Source: Onchocerca volvulus | Taxonomy: Eukaryota; Nematoda; Chromadorea; Rhabditida; Onchocercidae | Assembly (NCBI GenBank): GCA_000499405.2 | Contig: HG738137.1 | Coordinates: forward strand, 23,482,546-23,546,545 | Length of the DNA stretch: 64,000 nt | Direction of reading: 5' to 3' | In this document: positions 37,801 through 62,069 of the stretch, one piece after another | Numbering within the stretch: the first letter of the stretch is position 1 | How the letters are laid out: every line of letters begins with the position of its first letter | Notes under the pieces: model-generated | Database searches by the model: none | What the model was told of the DNA's origin: nothing | What the model saw: the letters and a program-made list of their open reading frames with translations, nothing else | Position numbers and translations under genes: made by a program

Positions 37801-40183
37801 GTTATAATTTGCAATATCGCTAAATTAATTTCTATTTTATACGAAAATCACCGAAATCAATTATATTTTATACGAAAATGATTTTAAAAATGGAAATTTT
37901 TCATGTTTGAAAAAAAAAACTGAAAATTTGAAATTTAGTCTGATAGAAATTATCTCATTTATCGATTATATAAGGATAATAATACTCTCAAAATGAAAAT
38001 TTTTGAAATTTTAAGAATTTAAAAAATTTTTCAAATCAAATAATTGCAGTGAAATCATTTCTCTAAAAACGTTATAAAAAGAATATTGGACATATGCAAG
38101 TCCTGTCCTGATTCCTTTCTCCTGAAATCATATATTTGTCTGAAATATTTGTACAATCAAGAAAACGTTCCGGAATTATGTCAAAAATTATTCCGGATTA
38201 TATTAAAAATAAGAGAATGAGAGGGAAAAAAAAAGAAAAGCAAGGGAGCATTTGTATAATTCTTATCATTTCTTATCTGTAAAGTTATGTTAAAAGAAGT
38301 GATTTTATTGAAATTATTTTGATTGAAAATTTAAATTCATTCCAAAATATATCTTAATTGTTTTATCAATAGGTAATCTTACTCGACGTGATGAATTGAA
38401 TAAAGAACGATCAAATTTTGTCGATACATTTGAAGCGGTTTTTTTTGATACACGTGAAGGTGCGTGGTTCGATTTAAACGTGAAAACCGGAGAACATTAC
38501 GATGATGCATATCCATCTTTAGCTGTACCACTTTTCACCGAATGTTATCATGTATTAAATAGTGGTATGATGATTGATGTTTTGGAAACGTTACAACGAA
38601 AAGGATTATTACAATTTCCAGGTGGCGTACCAGCAAGGTTAATTACAATAATTATAATTAAGATTTGAATTAAAATAATTTTTTAGCATAAAATTACGAG
38701 AATCATTTTCTGATCGCATTGTTTCATTCATCAAATGAAAGCAAAATGAAAATAAGTAATAATATTAAAATTAAAATTGAAATTAAATTTTAAATTGCTA
38801 ATTAGTGATTGCAAATGATTGAAGAAAATATTGAATTTTAACAAATGACAGATAATTTTTCTTTTTTTTCCATTCTCATCAAAAATTATTAATTTTAATT
38901 TATATTGGTAATTAATTGAATAATTATTGCTATTCTATTAGAAAATTTCTCAATGTTAGATACATAATGCTTCGGTTTCTCGAATAAAACATACGTTTTG
39001 ATAATCTAAAAAATGATTTTCATAAATTTATATCTGAAAAAATATTTTAAATTAGTTTTAATTCATTTTAGCTTAATGAAAGGTACCAACCAACAATGGG
39101 ATTACCCAAATGGTTGGGCACCGATAAATCATATGATCATCGAAGGACTACGTAAATCAAATAATCCAACGTTTGTTTTCTTTTTCATGGAATAGAAAAA
39201 TTTAAACAAAGAAAAAAAAAAAGAAAAACTAGCCATAAAGGAATAGAAGGATCACAGTATGATATTACAGTACCAGTTTAAAGCTGTAAAAAATTACTGT
39301 AAAATTACAGTATTGCAGTTAAAAATTTACTAGGAAGTTTTGCAAAAAATGTTGTAATCATGATAAATCTTCAAGCGGATATAATTTATTCATAAAAAAG
39401 AACATATATAATAAATTTTGATAGCTTAAAAATTGGAAAATCTAATTCAAAGTAAAAAAAAAAGAAAGATATATACTCAATATAATTACGTTTACCCAAA
39501 ATTGATACTATTCGAATTAAAGTTAAATTATTTTTGGTAATAAAGTAATTTTTTAGAGATATTATTTGAAATGAAGCTAAATTATGGTACTAACAATAAT
39601 ATACTAAATAATATTTTAGAATGCAACAACGTGCATTTGAACTTGCCAATAAATGGATTAATCGAAATTATGCATTATATCAGAAGGATCATAAAATGTG
39701 GGAAAAATACGACGTTGCAAAAGAATACGTACGAGCTGCTAAAGGTGGTGAATATGAAAATCAAGTAAGATGATGATATATATATTCTCATAAATTAACT
39801 TTATTCACCTTTATTTTATATTCGAATTGTTAACAAATCTTATCGTTTATTCTATCATTGAATTAATTGTTTCGTATTATTACAAATCGGTATTTTAGTA
39901 CGGTTTTGGATGGACTAATGGTGTGGTACTTGATTTACTCGTAACATTTAGTAAACGAGCTGTGGTTAAACCAACTGGTGGTGTAACCGATGTTCACGGA
40001 ATCGGACGAACTGATTTAGCTGGTACCAATCGAACCCTTCTTACTCGTTATTTAGGAACAGAAAAATCTTCCGATTTGCTGTGGTTGTTTACGAAGCGAA
40101 GTTTACTCCGAGCATTGAGCACTTTTTTGAAATGCAAAAGTTCTGGTAACAGTGAAGCTGTTGCGAAAACTAAAAGTTTATAA
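34828..40183 (+). CDS. tre: Trehalase (GH37), canonical copy, ten exons
   Basis: Cleaves trehalose into glucose; trehalose is a major nematode blood sugar and stress protectant. Exons: 34828-35606, 36192-36318, 36589-36715, 36821-37017, 37315-37412, 37523-37758, 38373-38637, 39072-39170, 39620-39764, 39899-40183; all are GT/AG and total 785 residues. Residues 5-20 are strongly hydrophobic followed by RYKY, a signal-anchor pattern that predicts a membrane-tethered enzyme with its catalytic domain outside. Residues 27-177 form a poorly conserved spacer with two N-glycosylation sites (113, 118). The GH37 domain follows: [26 protein letters not shown] (322-336), RPESYRED (443-450), [10 protein letters not shown] with Asp478, [10 protein letters not shown], and GGEY with Glu687 followed by GFGWTNG. 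All expected catalytic residues are present. It diverges head-to-head from the other trehalase. Confidence 0.95.
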
Positions 40184-41335
40184 ACAAATCTTTTCTTTTC
40201 CTCAAAATATTTGCAAAATGTTATGTATTATAAATTGGAACATTTCTGATTATAAAAAGTCGAGCAAGTAAATGAGCGAAGAATTTGTAAAACTTATTTT
40301 AGCAACGAACCATTAAACTATTCGTTAGCAGAAAAAATTATTAAAGTTCAAATTTCAAAAATATATATCAAATGTGGGTGAGAAAAAAGGATGAATATCA
40401 GATATCATATAATCAATAAGATATTAAAAAATGGAGTATATCGGCTTTTATCAAAATCATATATTGCAAGAAGGAAATGTGATAGAGAGGATTTACATGA
40501 GCAGAATCTGAAGGATATAATTCCGATTAATTAGAATAGAGATGTTCAAAAAAATTATAAGACAAATCAATAATAATATTCACATTTTTATATTTACATT
40601 TTACACACTCAACAGGATGTTTACAATAATTATAGAACAGAATTCAAAACTTTTTATAAACTTTGCAAAAGTGCAGCATTAAAACCAATATATACAAATT
40701 GTCCGATTTGTTTTAAGCTTACATCAGATTTCCAATAGCTTGACCAGCCTCATCCAATTTTGTTACAAATAGCTTTTACTTCAAATGAATGAAAATAAAA
40801 TTAGAACCATTGAAAAAAAAGTTTTAGCTTTCTGTTCATATGCTATACCAACTTTATTATTTCTGCAAAAATAAAATGGGTCAAACTAAATTATTATGAA
40901 CATATATCACAGAATATACAGATTATACAAAAATTCTACATTATTGTATTTACAAGTATACCGAAAGACATTAATTAGGCCAATAGCAAAAACAAGATTT
41001 TAAAACTTGTAGAACCAGTATTCTTACCAATTTTAATTTTATATTTGAGTTCAAATTACAAATAAAGCTTTTTCTTCGATAATTTTCAAATTTGAATTTT
41101 CAACTGCAGATGATTCCAAATCAAATTGCAGAATGATGTCTTTAAATCAATATGTATAATTAGTACAGTTATTTATGAAGAGAAAAAAGGAATGAAATTC
41201 AGAAAAATTTACATTTGAAAAAAACTATATTTCGAAATATTTCCAAACGCAACAAAGCACACAAAATCTTCTATAATTAGTTTACAGTAATCTAATGAAA
41301 ATATTAAAACTATAACCGAAGTAACCAGCGTTTAA
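40184..41335. other. Tail-to-tail intergenic region
   Basis: Contains the 3' UTRs of the plus-strand trehalase and the minus-strand MOSPD1-like gene. AT-rich, with no gene seen; exact poly(A) sites cannot be fixed by eye. Confidence 0.6.
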
Positions 41336-43924
<2,589 letters not shown>

Positions 43925-46900
43925 TTTCTCGTAAATATGACAAATATACGACTAAATGACGAATAGTTTACCAAATCAATTATTCATTATGGAACCCGTT
44001 CTTCTTGAAATCATTTCCTTACGTAGTTTGAATCACCGGACAAACTTCTTGCTGAAAAACTACAAATTTATATATAATATATAGAAATGTATATATACGT
44101 AGAGAGGGAGAGAGAAAGAGAGTTAACTGTCTGAAAATGAGTAATTTTAATAAGGAATTAATATCATTACATAACAATCCGATAATTGTGTTGAGCAGTA
44201 TTTTTCTCTACGAGTAACGAAGGAAAGAATAACCTAGTGATCAATTTGCTTGATCAATTTATCAATTGGATTTTATCAATCAATTCATCAAATGATCAAT
44301 TTACTTGGATATTCTCTGACAATCGTTTGTAACATAAAGAATAACCCAGTGCTCAATTTACTTGGATATTGTCTAGTAATCGAATAAAGTAACATTACGT
44401 GGATGCTCTAAGTACGAATAAATGAATGGATCGAACACACGCTGTGCACGTGAATCAGTTCATTGAATCATCATCAAGATTATTATTTCAATCACAAAAC
44501 TGAGAGAGATAACACACTCTGGAAGTAATGCCTTTTTTATCTTCACACTAATTTTTCTCTGATTTTCAAGACAGAAGAGAATAATCGAAGTAGAAGATCT
44601 AAAACCTTTGAAATTTTATATCTTCTCATAGTTGATCGATTCTTCCTCTTTCCTACCTCATTTACTAAAATCTATCCAATTGATCGATTTTTTTTAACTT
44701 TTCTTTTTTCCTCCTTCCCCTTACTCTCTCTTTCTCTCTTCTTCCTTCGCAATTCGGTACCGTAGAATTTCGAAGAAACAAATAAGTGAAATCAGTTTAG
44801 AATTGATTACAGAAATTACCAATGGATTTAATCAGATTATTCCGGTCATCTGCAGAAAGATGCAAATATCGTTACTGGATGCCACTTTTCGAATCCGGAA
44901 ATGCCGTGAAATGGTTTTTAATGTTATAAATGTTACTCTAGGTCATCAGTTATGATTCGAATTATTTAACTTGACCAGTTTTTGTTTGCCTTTAAAATTT
45001 CGACATTTAAGTCACACTTTTGCAACAAAAGGATTTCAGTCTAGTTTTACATAAATGGATCAAATGATACACAATGTTATCCAAATCACTTTTTTTTTTT
45101 TTTTAAATCAATTACTAAATAAACCGAATTGCAATTTTCGAAGGAATGAAATAATCGAATAAAATCGAAAATTGAATTTCTAAGATCGAAAAAGCAAAAA
45201 ATTTCTGTGTTTAAACAGGTATGTTTATTTGCTTAGAAAAATAATTATAGCTCAATATATTCCCCTTTTCATTCACTGGAAGTTTTATTAAATAGCAAAT
45301 TTAATCATCCCAAAAGCGAAGACAAAATATTTAAAAAACTATTTCGAAAAATACGCATGTAAGTGATAAAGACGTGAACAGCAATTCCTGCTTAGATTAA
45401 AAATTTATTTTATTCATAAACAAAATGAATTAATTCCAGAAAACAAAAACAAAAAACAAACAGAACTGAAAAATAATGACTGAATAATTATTTGCCTCCT
45501 TCGCCATAAAAAAGAAAAAAAAAAAAGAAAACAAAATAATAATATTCGTACAATTAATCTGATCAAATAATTAATTGATAAGAAATAACTAATCGATAAC
45601 CAATCGATACTTCAATAATTCAAACAAAATTTCGAAGTTTCTTTTCACGCTTGAAAACGAAAAAAAGGAACAGTCGTAATATTGTATAAAAAACATGAAT
45701 AATGTATAACGATCTGGGAGCACACTTCTTTTTCTTATTTTTGCTCGAGAAATTATGCCCATTCACGTTGTATATAATATGGTTGTGAATACGTAGCATA
45801 AGTATTACTGATAACAAATGATAATACAAATATGCATCCATAACTATTTAACTGATAACACATAGTCACTGCCAATTAATTAACACATATATGTCACGCG
45901 AATTTTAAAAAATCAAAAGAATCACTTCTTTTTTTAGTAATTTAGCACAATTCATATCTTCCATCTCTTTTTATAATGGATAATATCACAAACAAGCAAA
46001 TATATCATTAAAAGTTTTTTTCTTTTTTAAATTTGAAATCTAGAAGTAGAACCTTAGCATAGTTTTTACTTCATATAATAATTATAATCACAATATTTCT
46101 ATGCAAGATAGACAGATAAAATTAACCACTGGATTTAATCTCTTCCTCTCCTATTCAATAAATTCAAGTATATTGCTAAATAGATTAACAATCATTTCTT
46201 GCGTTTAAATTGTCTTACTGCAACTGCAACAGTAATAACGACAACAAACAGATGTGACAACTGAGATGATTCAAAGGTGAGATGGGAATTTTCGAGAGAG
46301 AAAAAGAAAAAAAAAGGGAGAAAAATGGAAACTTCTTCGTCTCTTAATTTTTGTAGATTTTGCACACCAAGCACTTGTCAAGAAAAGATACCAAAAATTG
46401 TAAATATAGTGAAGAGCAATGATTACTTAGTCCTTTTAAGATAATTTATATAAAGCTTTGTACTTTTGAAAAACTTCTTCAAATGTTTACTTCAAAAGTG
46501 TCAAACTTAGGATGAGATAAAGGAATTGTGGTTTTAGATTAGATCATTATAAGCAAACAAAATAACATAAAGCAATAATCATATATACACCTATTTGATT
46601 TTCAACTTCCATTGATAATATAAGAATTATAAAAATATATGCCAATTCACAACTGAATATGCAAAATTATGTGAACTTATTCGTTATAAAATTCGAAATT
46701 TGAAACAAGAAATTCAATTTTTATATGATGACAAAAATTAATAAATAATTCCCAAATTTCATAAATATCAGCAGAAATTTCCCTCATCAAACCTTAAAAC
46801 ACCGTCCAAATAAATCGTCGTACATATAGAAAAGGTCTTCATAGATCTGTTTAGTGCCTAAAATAATTTCGTATATCAATTAATAGAAATCCGAATTCCT

Positions 46901-48630
46901 TATTGAATGAAATACACTGAAATCAACAAAATGCAAAAATGCATTACACACATAATGCATTCCTGCTATCTATCCTAAAGCAATCGTAGAATTAATTAAT
47001 CGATACTGAAAGTTCATGAAAATTTCAAGAGATAAAATGGGTAGAAAAAATGAAATATCTTTTCTTAAACCTTTTTCACTATAATTAATCTCAATTCGTT
47101 TCGAGGAAGGAAACAAAACTGAAAAGTCGGTGTACTTCACAATGTTAATAACAACAATAAATCTTCATGAAATTATAAACAATGCTTGGGAAATATCATA
47201 AATGTTTCTTATCACACTGTTCTTTCACATTCACATAGGCACACATCGATAAAAAGATGATGAGGTAGGACTGGATAAAATAGCTTCCGAGAACTGGTAT
47301 TAGTAACGTATCATTAAGAAAGGATTACGTATGAAATTCATAAGATAAACCGAAAAATCGAACAAAAATAAAATGAAAAAAAAAAAAAAAAAAACAATGC
47401 AAATGGAAAGACATAAGAATTTTTTAAAACGCTCCCAGTTAAACCTGTATGAGATGCATTTTTGTGGCATAATATGATAGGAGGATTGTACGAAAAACGA
47501 AGATATAACAAAAAATAATGAATGGACATATACAATTTACACCATATAAAATTGCATTAACCCGTAATTATTGAAGCTAAAGAGAAATATAACCCTTCAA
47601 ATTATAAGATCTTTTGCCGCATGTTGTAATGTAAACAAACAGTGAAGGGTTTAACAAAGTGATGAATATATGTACGCTTTGTTGAGAAAGCCACATTTCA
47701 CCGGTCAGAGATAAGTTATCATGCAAAATAAAAAAAGAAAATGAGGCAGTAAATAAGTTGTTACACAATGTTTAAATAATGTAAAGTGAAGATAACTATG
47801 GTTGTAGTATTACAAAAAAGGAGTAAATATATGTATGCGTTGATAAGACAATTATGACTTAGGAGAATATGAAAACATGGCGGCAAAGTTGCGGTTTTCA
47901 ATAAAATTCTCAGTAGCATAAAACAATTCGGATCAATTAACATCATCTTTTGTCTTCACAGACGTTTTTCTATAGTTCAAGGTATGCTCTTCTGGAAGTT
48001 TAAAAACAAACGTAACATATCATTATTCATGTTACACCAAAACAGTTAAATAAAATACCAGATAAAATATTATGACAACAAAAAGCAAGGAAATATAATG
48101 ATCCTGTTATATCAAAATAAATGGATTCTCCATACTTTTATATATTATATAAAAGTCACGCTGAATTCACGAAATTGGATGACTTTGTTTATAGAGGAAA
48201 AAGAAATCATCTCATCCACAAACATACAACGAAACAAAATAAAGAAACCGAAACTAATCAGTCAATTTCTAACTTTTTGATGTTGATAAAAATCCTGCTA
48301 TATGACAGAGAAAACCAATCAAGATTCGTCTACTTATTTTTTGTAAAAATAATTTCAACATTGAAAAATTTCGCCATTTTCATTCTTACTTACTGGTTAT
48401 ATAAAAAAAACTCCCTTTTTTTTCAATTTATATCTTAAAAACCAGTGAAAAAAGCGTTTAAAAGTATTTTTTCTAAAAAAGACCACAACAGTTACATCCC
48501 TTTAAAACGAAAGAATCACATACACATATATTAGGATGTAAAATGGAATAATATAGTAGTGCTGCACAGTAACATTATGTTATATCATCGATGTCTGTAG
48601 TATGAATAAGGAGATACAAAATTCGAGTAT

Positions 48631-48664
<34 letters not shown>

Positions 48665-48912
48665 AAGAAAAAAAAACAAAACTGCCACAAAAATGGCAAT
48701 AAAATTTGGTAAAAGCGGTGCTATTTTCGTCATTAATTTCAGAACAGATATTTTTGTTAATTTCATAAAAAATTTCTCTCATAGCTGGCAAAACAAAAAG
48801 CATACAAATAAGAAAAAAAAAACGAACCTTAATAAAAAAAAAAAGAAAAGTGTTACAGTAAAGGAGGCAATATAATGATATTCAGCATTTTGTTGTTATT
48901 ATATCACAACAA
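43925..48912. other. Intergenic DNA between MOSPD1-like and DDX3-like genes
   Basis: Includes the MOSPD1-like promoter side (with a GAGA tract at 44101-44121) and the 3' UTR side of the helicase gene (with a poly(A) run at 48633-48663). Short frames are low-complexity. Parts of 44160-44420 carry loosely repeated phrases (ATCAATTTACTTGGATATT-like), but no gene was recognised. Confidence 0.6.
43952..43961 (-). promoter_or_regulatory. Possible trans-splice acceptor, MOSPD1-like gene
   Basis: Minus-strand CGTCATTTAG precedes the start codon by 27 bases, the spacing expected for spliced-leader addition or a short 5' exon. Confidence 0.4.
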
Positions 48913-56658
<7,746 letters not shown>

Positions 56659-56669
56659 AATAGTTATAC

Positions 56670-56681
56670 CTATAAAAAATA
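56670..56681 (-). promoter_or_regulatory. Possible trans-splice acceptor of the DDX3-like gene
   Basis: Minus-strand ATTTTTTATAG ends 11 bases upstream of the ATG at 56658, consistent with spliced-leader addition close to the start codon. Confidence 0.45.
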
Positions 56682-58821
56682 TATTCAATAAGGAAACGAT
56701 ACATTAAAAGTGATTCTCGTTATACAACACGAATTACATTTCCTTTGCAAAACACGAACTACCATTCCTTACCATTTCCTCCTTTTAAAGAACAAAATAT
56801 CACTTTTTTTTAGCAAAAAAAAAAAAATATTTTGTTATTCAAATCATTGTTTCCACTGATAATAACATTTCCTTTTAAAATACAAATTCTTTTTATTTTC
56901 AAATCTGAATTGCCACCTTCTATTACATGAAAAATAACTACCGTATTTTCTATTTTTGGTTTATTATTTGCACACAGATTATAAAAATTCGTCATACTAA
57001 ATTATTATTCGGCAGCAGTTATCTTATGATACTAGTTATTCCATCCATAACAATCATTATTTAAATATGCAAAACATAAAAACAAGATATCGTCAATAAT
57101 AGATTTTATTTTCCAAAATAAGTTTCTACCCAGGGTCACAGATGTGCATCTCCTGCGACTTCTTTACTTCTACTTATTTATCAGTTTCCCCCAAAATTTG
57201 AAAAAAAAAAAAGAAAAAAAGAAAAAATGATTTCCGATACCTTTTTATTAGGATATAAATATCGGTATTAAAAGAAAAAATTAGCTATATGACAAAATGA
57301 AAATAAGACTCACTGCAACAATTTTTCCTTAGCTGACGATAGCTGAAAAAATGGAACTATTCAGTATTCTTCGAAAAGTCCAAAATGTTTCAACTACAGA
57401 AACAAATATAAATGACAAAACAACCTTCCATTAATTACCTTCCCATACCTTCCTCCTTTTCCTACATTTCAAACCAATTTCATCAATATTTTTTCATCCA
57501 ACTCAAAGCATAATCTAGAAAATATTAAGTCACTTACATCACTTATGATGATCATTTATTTGATGATTCTCGTTCATGGATAAATTATAATTTTAGTAAC
57601 AATTTTTTTTTTTTTTGAAAATTACGATAGGATGATATTTACTTGTTTTAATTAACTAATTACCATACTGACACCAATAAAATTATTTCCACTATCGATG
57701 CATAGATAGTAAAAAAAGGAAAAAAAAATCTAAATATCCTAATTACAGATCAAGTTTTTACTAACATAATTTGACAATTGAAGATATGTAGTTCATTCAT
57801 TACGTATCTTTATCACCGATCTATTGATCAGTACATATCTTTACTATGATCTATTCGATGATTTGATTTATTGGAATAAGTCGATGAAACATACAATAAA
57901 GATGCTATTTCTACGGGTGACCCGAGCATACATAATCTCTGTGAATGATGCAGCGAATTTTATCTAATCTAGATCGATGATAATTTTCCGGTCATCTCCT
58001 GTTTGATTTGATTTAAATTACCAATACTGTTTCGATTATCTGATCTTGACTTCTTAAAAAATCTAAAACAAATTAAAATGCCTCCAATCGTTTTTTGTTA
58101 TATCCAGTTATCCCAATTCTCTCAGGTTTACATATGATTTTGATAATTATTGCTTCAATTTAATTAAATATAATTATTTATGATGAGTCACTAGATGCTG
58201 TGATTATATTTTCATTCCATTATATGCACGAGAAACGTACGTAATATTATTCTTATCGTATTTTCATGTCATTTATACAGTATGGTTTTTATTTTATATC
58301 CTTAAATGAAACTTAGGGATCTCATCTCTACTGAATTCTTCATCTTCATAATATTTCTATGGAAACATATTACGATATCATCTCTTATTGTATGTTGCTA
58401 TTCCTAATATTTTCGTTCTATTCCACATATTCAAAATGCATACGATAGCACCGCTGTCGGATCCCAACATTGCTCATACAGTACATCTCCTACGGTACTA
58501 CTGAAACCGTACCCCTACATCGCTTGTACGGTATGTTCCCTATCCCATATTTTCGAATGAAATTTGGATATCTCTATCATATCCTTTCATTGTGTACGAT
58601 ATCATTCCCACCGTATCTACCCAATCGATAATTTGATACGGTAAATGAGAAAGAAATACAAAAATAACCTAACGATGATGCATACCACATATTTCAAACG
58701 ATGAAATCGATAAATGCTGATAATGATGATGATGAAATGTCGAGAAACGAATCAATCAGTTTAGTTGAAAAGAGGGAGTTATGTATATTAAGAAGACATT
58801 GTCCGTCTGTCTGTCTGGTCT

Positions 58822-59006
58822 AAGTGTCCGTGCACACCTCACTTGCACGCATTGAGTGTCTGCACGTCGTGCATGCATGCATGCGTGTGCGTGTCTGCGT
58901 GCCACACGGGTATACATCATTCGTGCGCCTTTCGGTCGAGCATGCTGAATATCGGCCTTCTTGCAATATGTCTGTGTCTGTGTGTGTGTGTGTGAGTCTC
59001 TGTGGG
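58822..59006 (+). repeat. Alternating purine-pyrimidine TG/GC-rich tract
   Basis: GTCTGTCTGTCTGG, GCATGCATGCATGCGTGTGCG and TGTGTGTGTGTGTG-type runs within an unusually GC-rich 180 bases. Such sequence is prone to Z-DNA. The Cys/Val frame across it is an artefact. Confidence 0.75.
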
Positions 59007-59638
59007 AATAAACAAAGTATAGATGAAGAGAGGGAGAGAGATAGAATGAGATAAAGGAATGCGAAAATGAGAGGAGAGTAGAAGGCGGGGAAAGAAATAC
59101 ATGAGATGAAGTGGTCGGCAGTTTGGTTTAAGGATGAGGTTCGGATGAATTACATAGGTAGGGCAAGAGTTCGGATGAATTCGGATGTGTTAACGGATCA
59201 AGTGTCGAGATTAGGGTCTTCTATCCTTCTATCGACCGATAATATGATTTGGTACTCCCGGTATTCCGCGGTGTTTTTTGTCACTTGAATTGGTACTTCG
59301 GCATACTTTCCTCCAATTCGCGAATACTTATAACCTATATGAAATTGGATGATGTTATATCCTATCCATTCATATTTATTCGATATCGTGTCCTTGTAAG
59401 AAGAGAGATCTAGTTTAACCATCATTTTTGTCATTTGCTGGTACTGTAACTGATTACCGTATTATACGATCGATTGAGAAGGGATGATATGATGATTATT
59501 TCTGATTGAATAGATCGATATAGCAAACGGTCCCTCTCTTAGTATTAGTGATTAAGTAGCGGTAGTGTGATGAGATGGTTGGTAGTTGTTGCTGTAGAGA
59601 TATAAATTGGTGACTGGAAAGAAGTAAAAAGCAGACAG

Positions 59639-59728
59639 CTTTCCTTCTCCTCCTTCTTCCTATTCCTCCTCCTTCCTCTTCCTCCCCCTTCCTCTTCCTC
59701 TTCCTTCCTTTCCTCCTTCCTCCTCCTT
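59639..59728 (+). repeat. Polypyrimidine tract, about 90 bases
   Basis: TTCC/TCC repeats interrupted by a single A at 59662 and nowhere else, with mirror-like segments. The complementary strand is a continuous polypurine run; triplex (H-DNA) formation is plausible. Confidence 0.9.
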
Positions 59729-59848
59729 GTAAGGGTCATCCAAGGGTGGATGGTAAGTGAGCCGGAGAGCGATCAAACTTAAAAGCAATATCTTTCTTCC
59801 TTCTCAATTATCGTTAAGAAAGGAAGTATGCAGGCGTAAACAATCACA

Positions 59849-59915
59849 ATCACACACATACACATACACAAACATACACACACACACACACACACACACA
59901 TACATACATACACAT
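59849..59915 (+). repeat. (CA)n microsatellite
   Basis: CACACA/CATACA tract with a pure (CA) run at about 59876-59900. Confidence 0.95.
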
Positions 59916-61451
59916 TGTGTATCGACGACGTCTGTCTAGTCGAAATTCGATGAGATCCATCGTCGTCGATTGTCGTCTCATTTTTAGGGGCTGTCCTCTT
60001 CCTTCTTGTGAAAAGTTTTATACAAATGGAGTAATTTGATGACATATTCATGCAAAATAAATGAATAAATAAAATTACAGGAAGAATTTAGGGTAAAAAA
60101 AGAGTTGAAAAAGAGAAGAAATTCAGGATGAAAAGATTCTTCACGACAAAGAAAGGTGGCATAAATTGAAGCTTATTTAATAGGCATAGTTCAGCTTCAA
60201 ATTGAAAAAATAAGGCAGAAAGAAGGGAAGGGACAGATACGAGAAGCAATTTCATTCCCCATAACTCGTATTCCTATCATCATCACTAATCTTTTCAAAT
60301 ATTTATTTTTCCGGATCCATACCCACTTTTCTGTTTCTTTCTCTCTCTCTTTCTGTCTCTCCCTTTTATCTCTCTTCCTTTAGAACTCTCTTTCTATCTC
60401 CGTAAATAAAAGGCTACGTTGATTGTTGGTTGGGATAGAGGAGGAAGGCATTTGTGGGACATGTTTATGTACTCTATTTTTACGTTCATTGCTTGTACGG
60501 GAAATTTTGTTAAGCGTTTGGAAGAACATAAAACTTGATTTATCCGGTATCCGAATTATCTATTCCGTTTTTTTCTCTTTTTATCGATCGATCCGTATCA
60601 CTGATTCCAATCTTGATTTCTAATTTTACCCGGAAGTAGCAGAAATGTTTTATCTCATCATGGCTATTTAGAAATACGTGTACCAACTTTACTTATTCTC
60701 AATCAATACTTGAATAAGTTGTATACGGCATCGAATCCGATTACGAATATTTCTTCGGTTATCCGATTTTTAACATAAGTATTTTAGCTAGACAAACATA
60801 TAGAAAAGAGATCTTTTTTTTGCATGCAAAGAAAGATGGAGGAGGAGGAAAAAGTAAGAATTGATGGCATAGTAGAGCCAGAGGATGGTAAAGTGATATA
60901 GCGTTTGTATGTACTATACTTTTTATTTTACATACATATCACATCATTTTATTATCAGTCATTTGTTAACCAGTTCACACTTGGTGCATATATGTAACAC
61001 GCATGAAACTGCATACATGTAAATATACAGACATGCAGTTGCATGCACAGAATGCATCCATGTAATAGATATACGTAGGATGAATGCACAAAAGTGAATG
61101 ATAGTAAGCATTACGATAGAAAAAAAGAAGGGTTTTGTGCAACCAACTAAAATGATGATGCTCTGTCATCCGAACTTGTCCCATACTGTTAAGGCCTTGA
61201 CCCCTAAAAGGTCAAAGAAGTGTATGTATGGTATTTTCTAAGTGACAAATAGAAATTGACAATGGGATTGAGAGCAGATTTTAACGATAAGGAAGAAGGA
61301 GGAGAGGGCCAAAAAGAAGAAGGTGACAATTAACACGATGCATTAATGTCCTCCCAGTTCCTCATCTGGCATAATTTTCTTCTTTCACAAGGCTTAGACA
61401 TAAATAAAACTTTAATATGCTAAATTTTATTGTTCATATATTTATATATCT

Positions 61452-61482
<31 letters not shown>

Positions 61483-61540
61483 CATTGCACGAATTCACTA
61501 TCGATTTATTCCTCCTATCAGTTATTGTGTGTGGTATATT

Positions 61541-61610
61541 CAACAGCAACAACAATAATAACGGCAACAACAACAATAGTAACAACAGCAAGTAGCAGCA
61601 ACAATAACAA
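61541..61610 (+). repeat. CAA/CAG trinucleotide repeat
   Basis: Interrupted CAACAGCAACAACAATAATA-type repeat. It is translated as Thr/Asn in the plus-strand frame at 61417-61656, which begins with poly-Phe and is not credible. Confidence 0.8.
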
Positions 61611-62069
61611 AAAAGTGAAAAAGTTGCAAGAAGAGGAAAGAAGAAAAAGTGTTTAATTTTGGAAAATATCAGTTTGTTTGGTTTAGTCTGCGTATATATA
61701 CGTCCGAGCTTTCACGTCAAGTGTACAAAATAGTTCACTACGGGGCTTTCTCAGGTATGCTTCTGATTGATTATTTAGTTATATTATGTATTCTTTGTTT
61801 TTGTTTATGTTTATTGTTTAATATTAATAAATTAAAAATAGAAATGATTTGTGAGAAGATTATGAAATAAAGTGAAGAAAGATACTAAAATTGATATTAT
61901 TGATCTTAGGCAGTTAAATTAAAATTGGTAATTGTATGGGAAATAATGTAAATTGGAATTTTATATTTAAGAAGACAGTGGATGATAATGTTATTTTTGA
62001 TTTATGTGTATAGTAAGGAGGAACAATCTATGAATATGATGGATTTAAATGTTGGACTTAAGATTTCAG

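Noticed and set aside
59779..60051. Minus-strand frame with alternating Cys-Val
   Set aside because: It is a translation of the (CA)n microsatellite.
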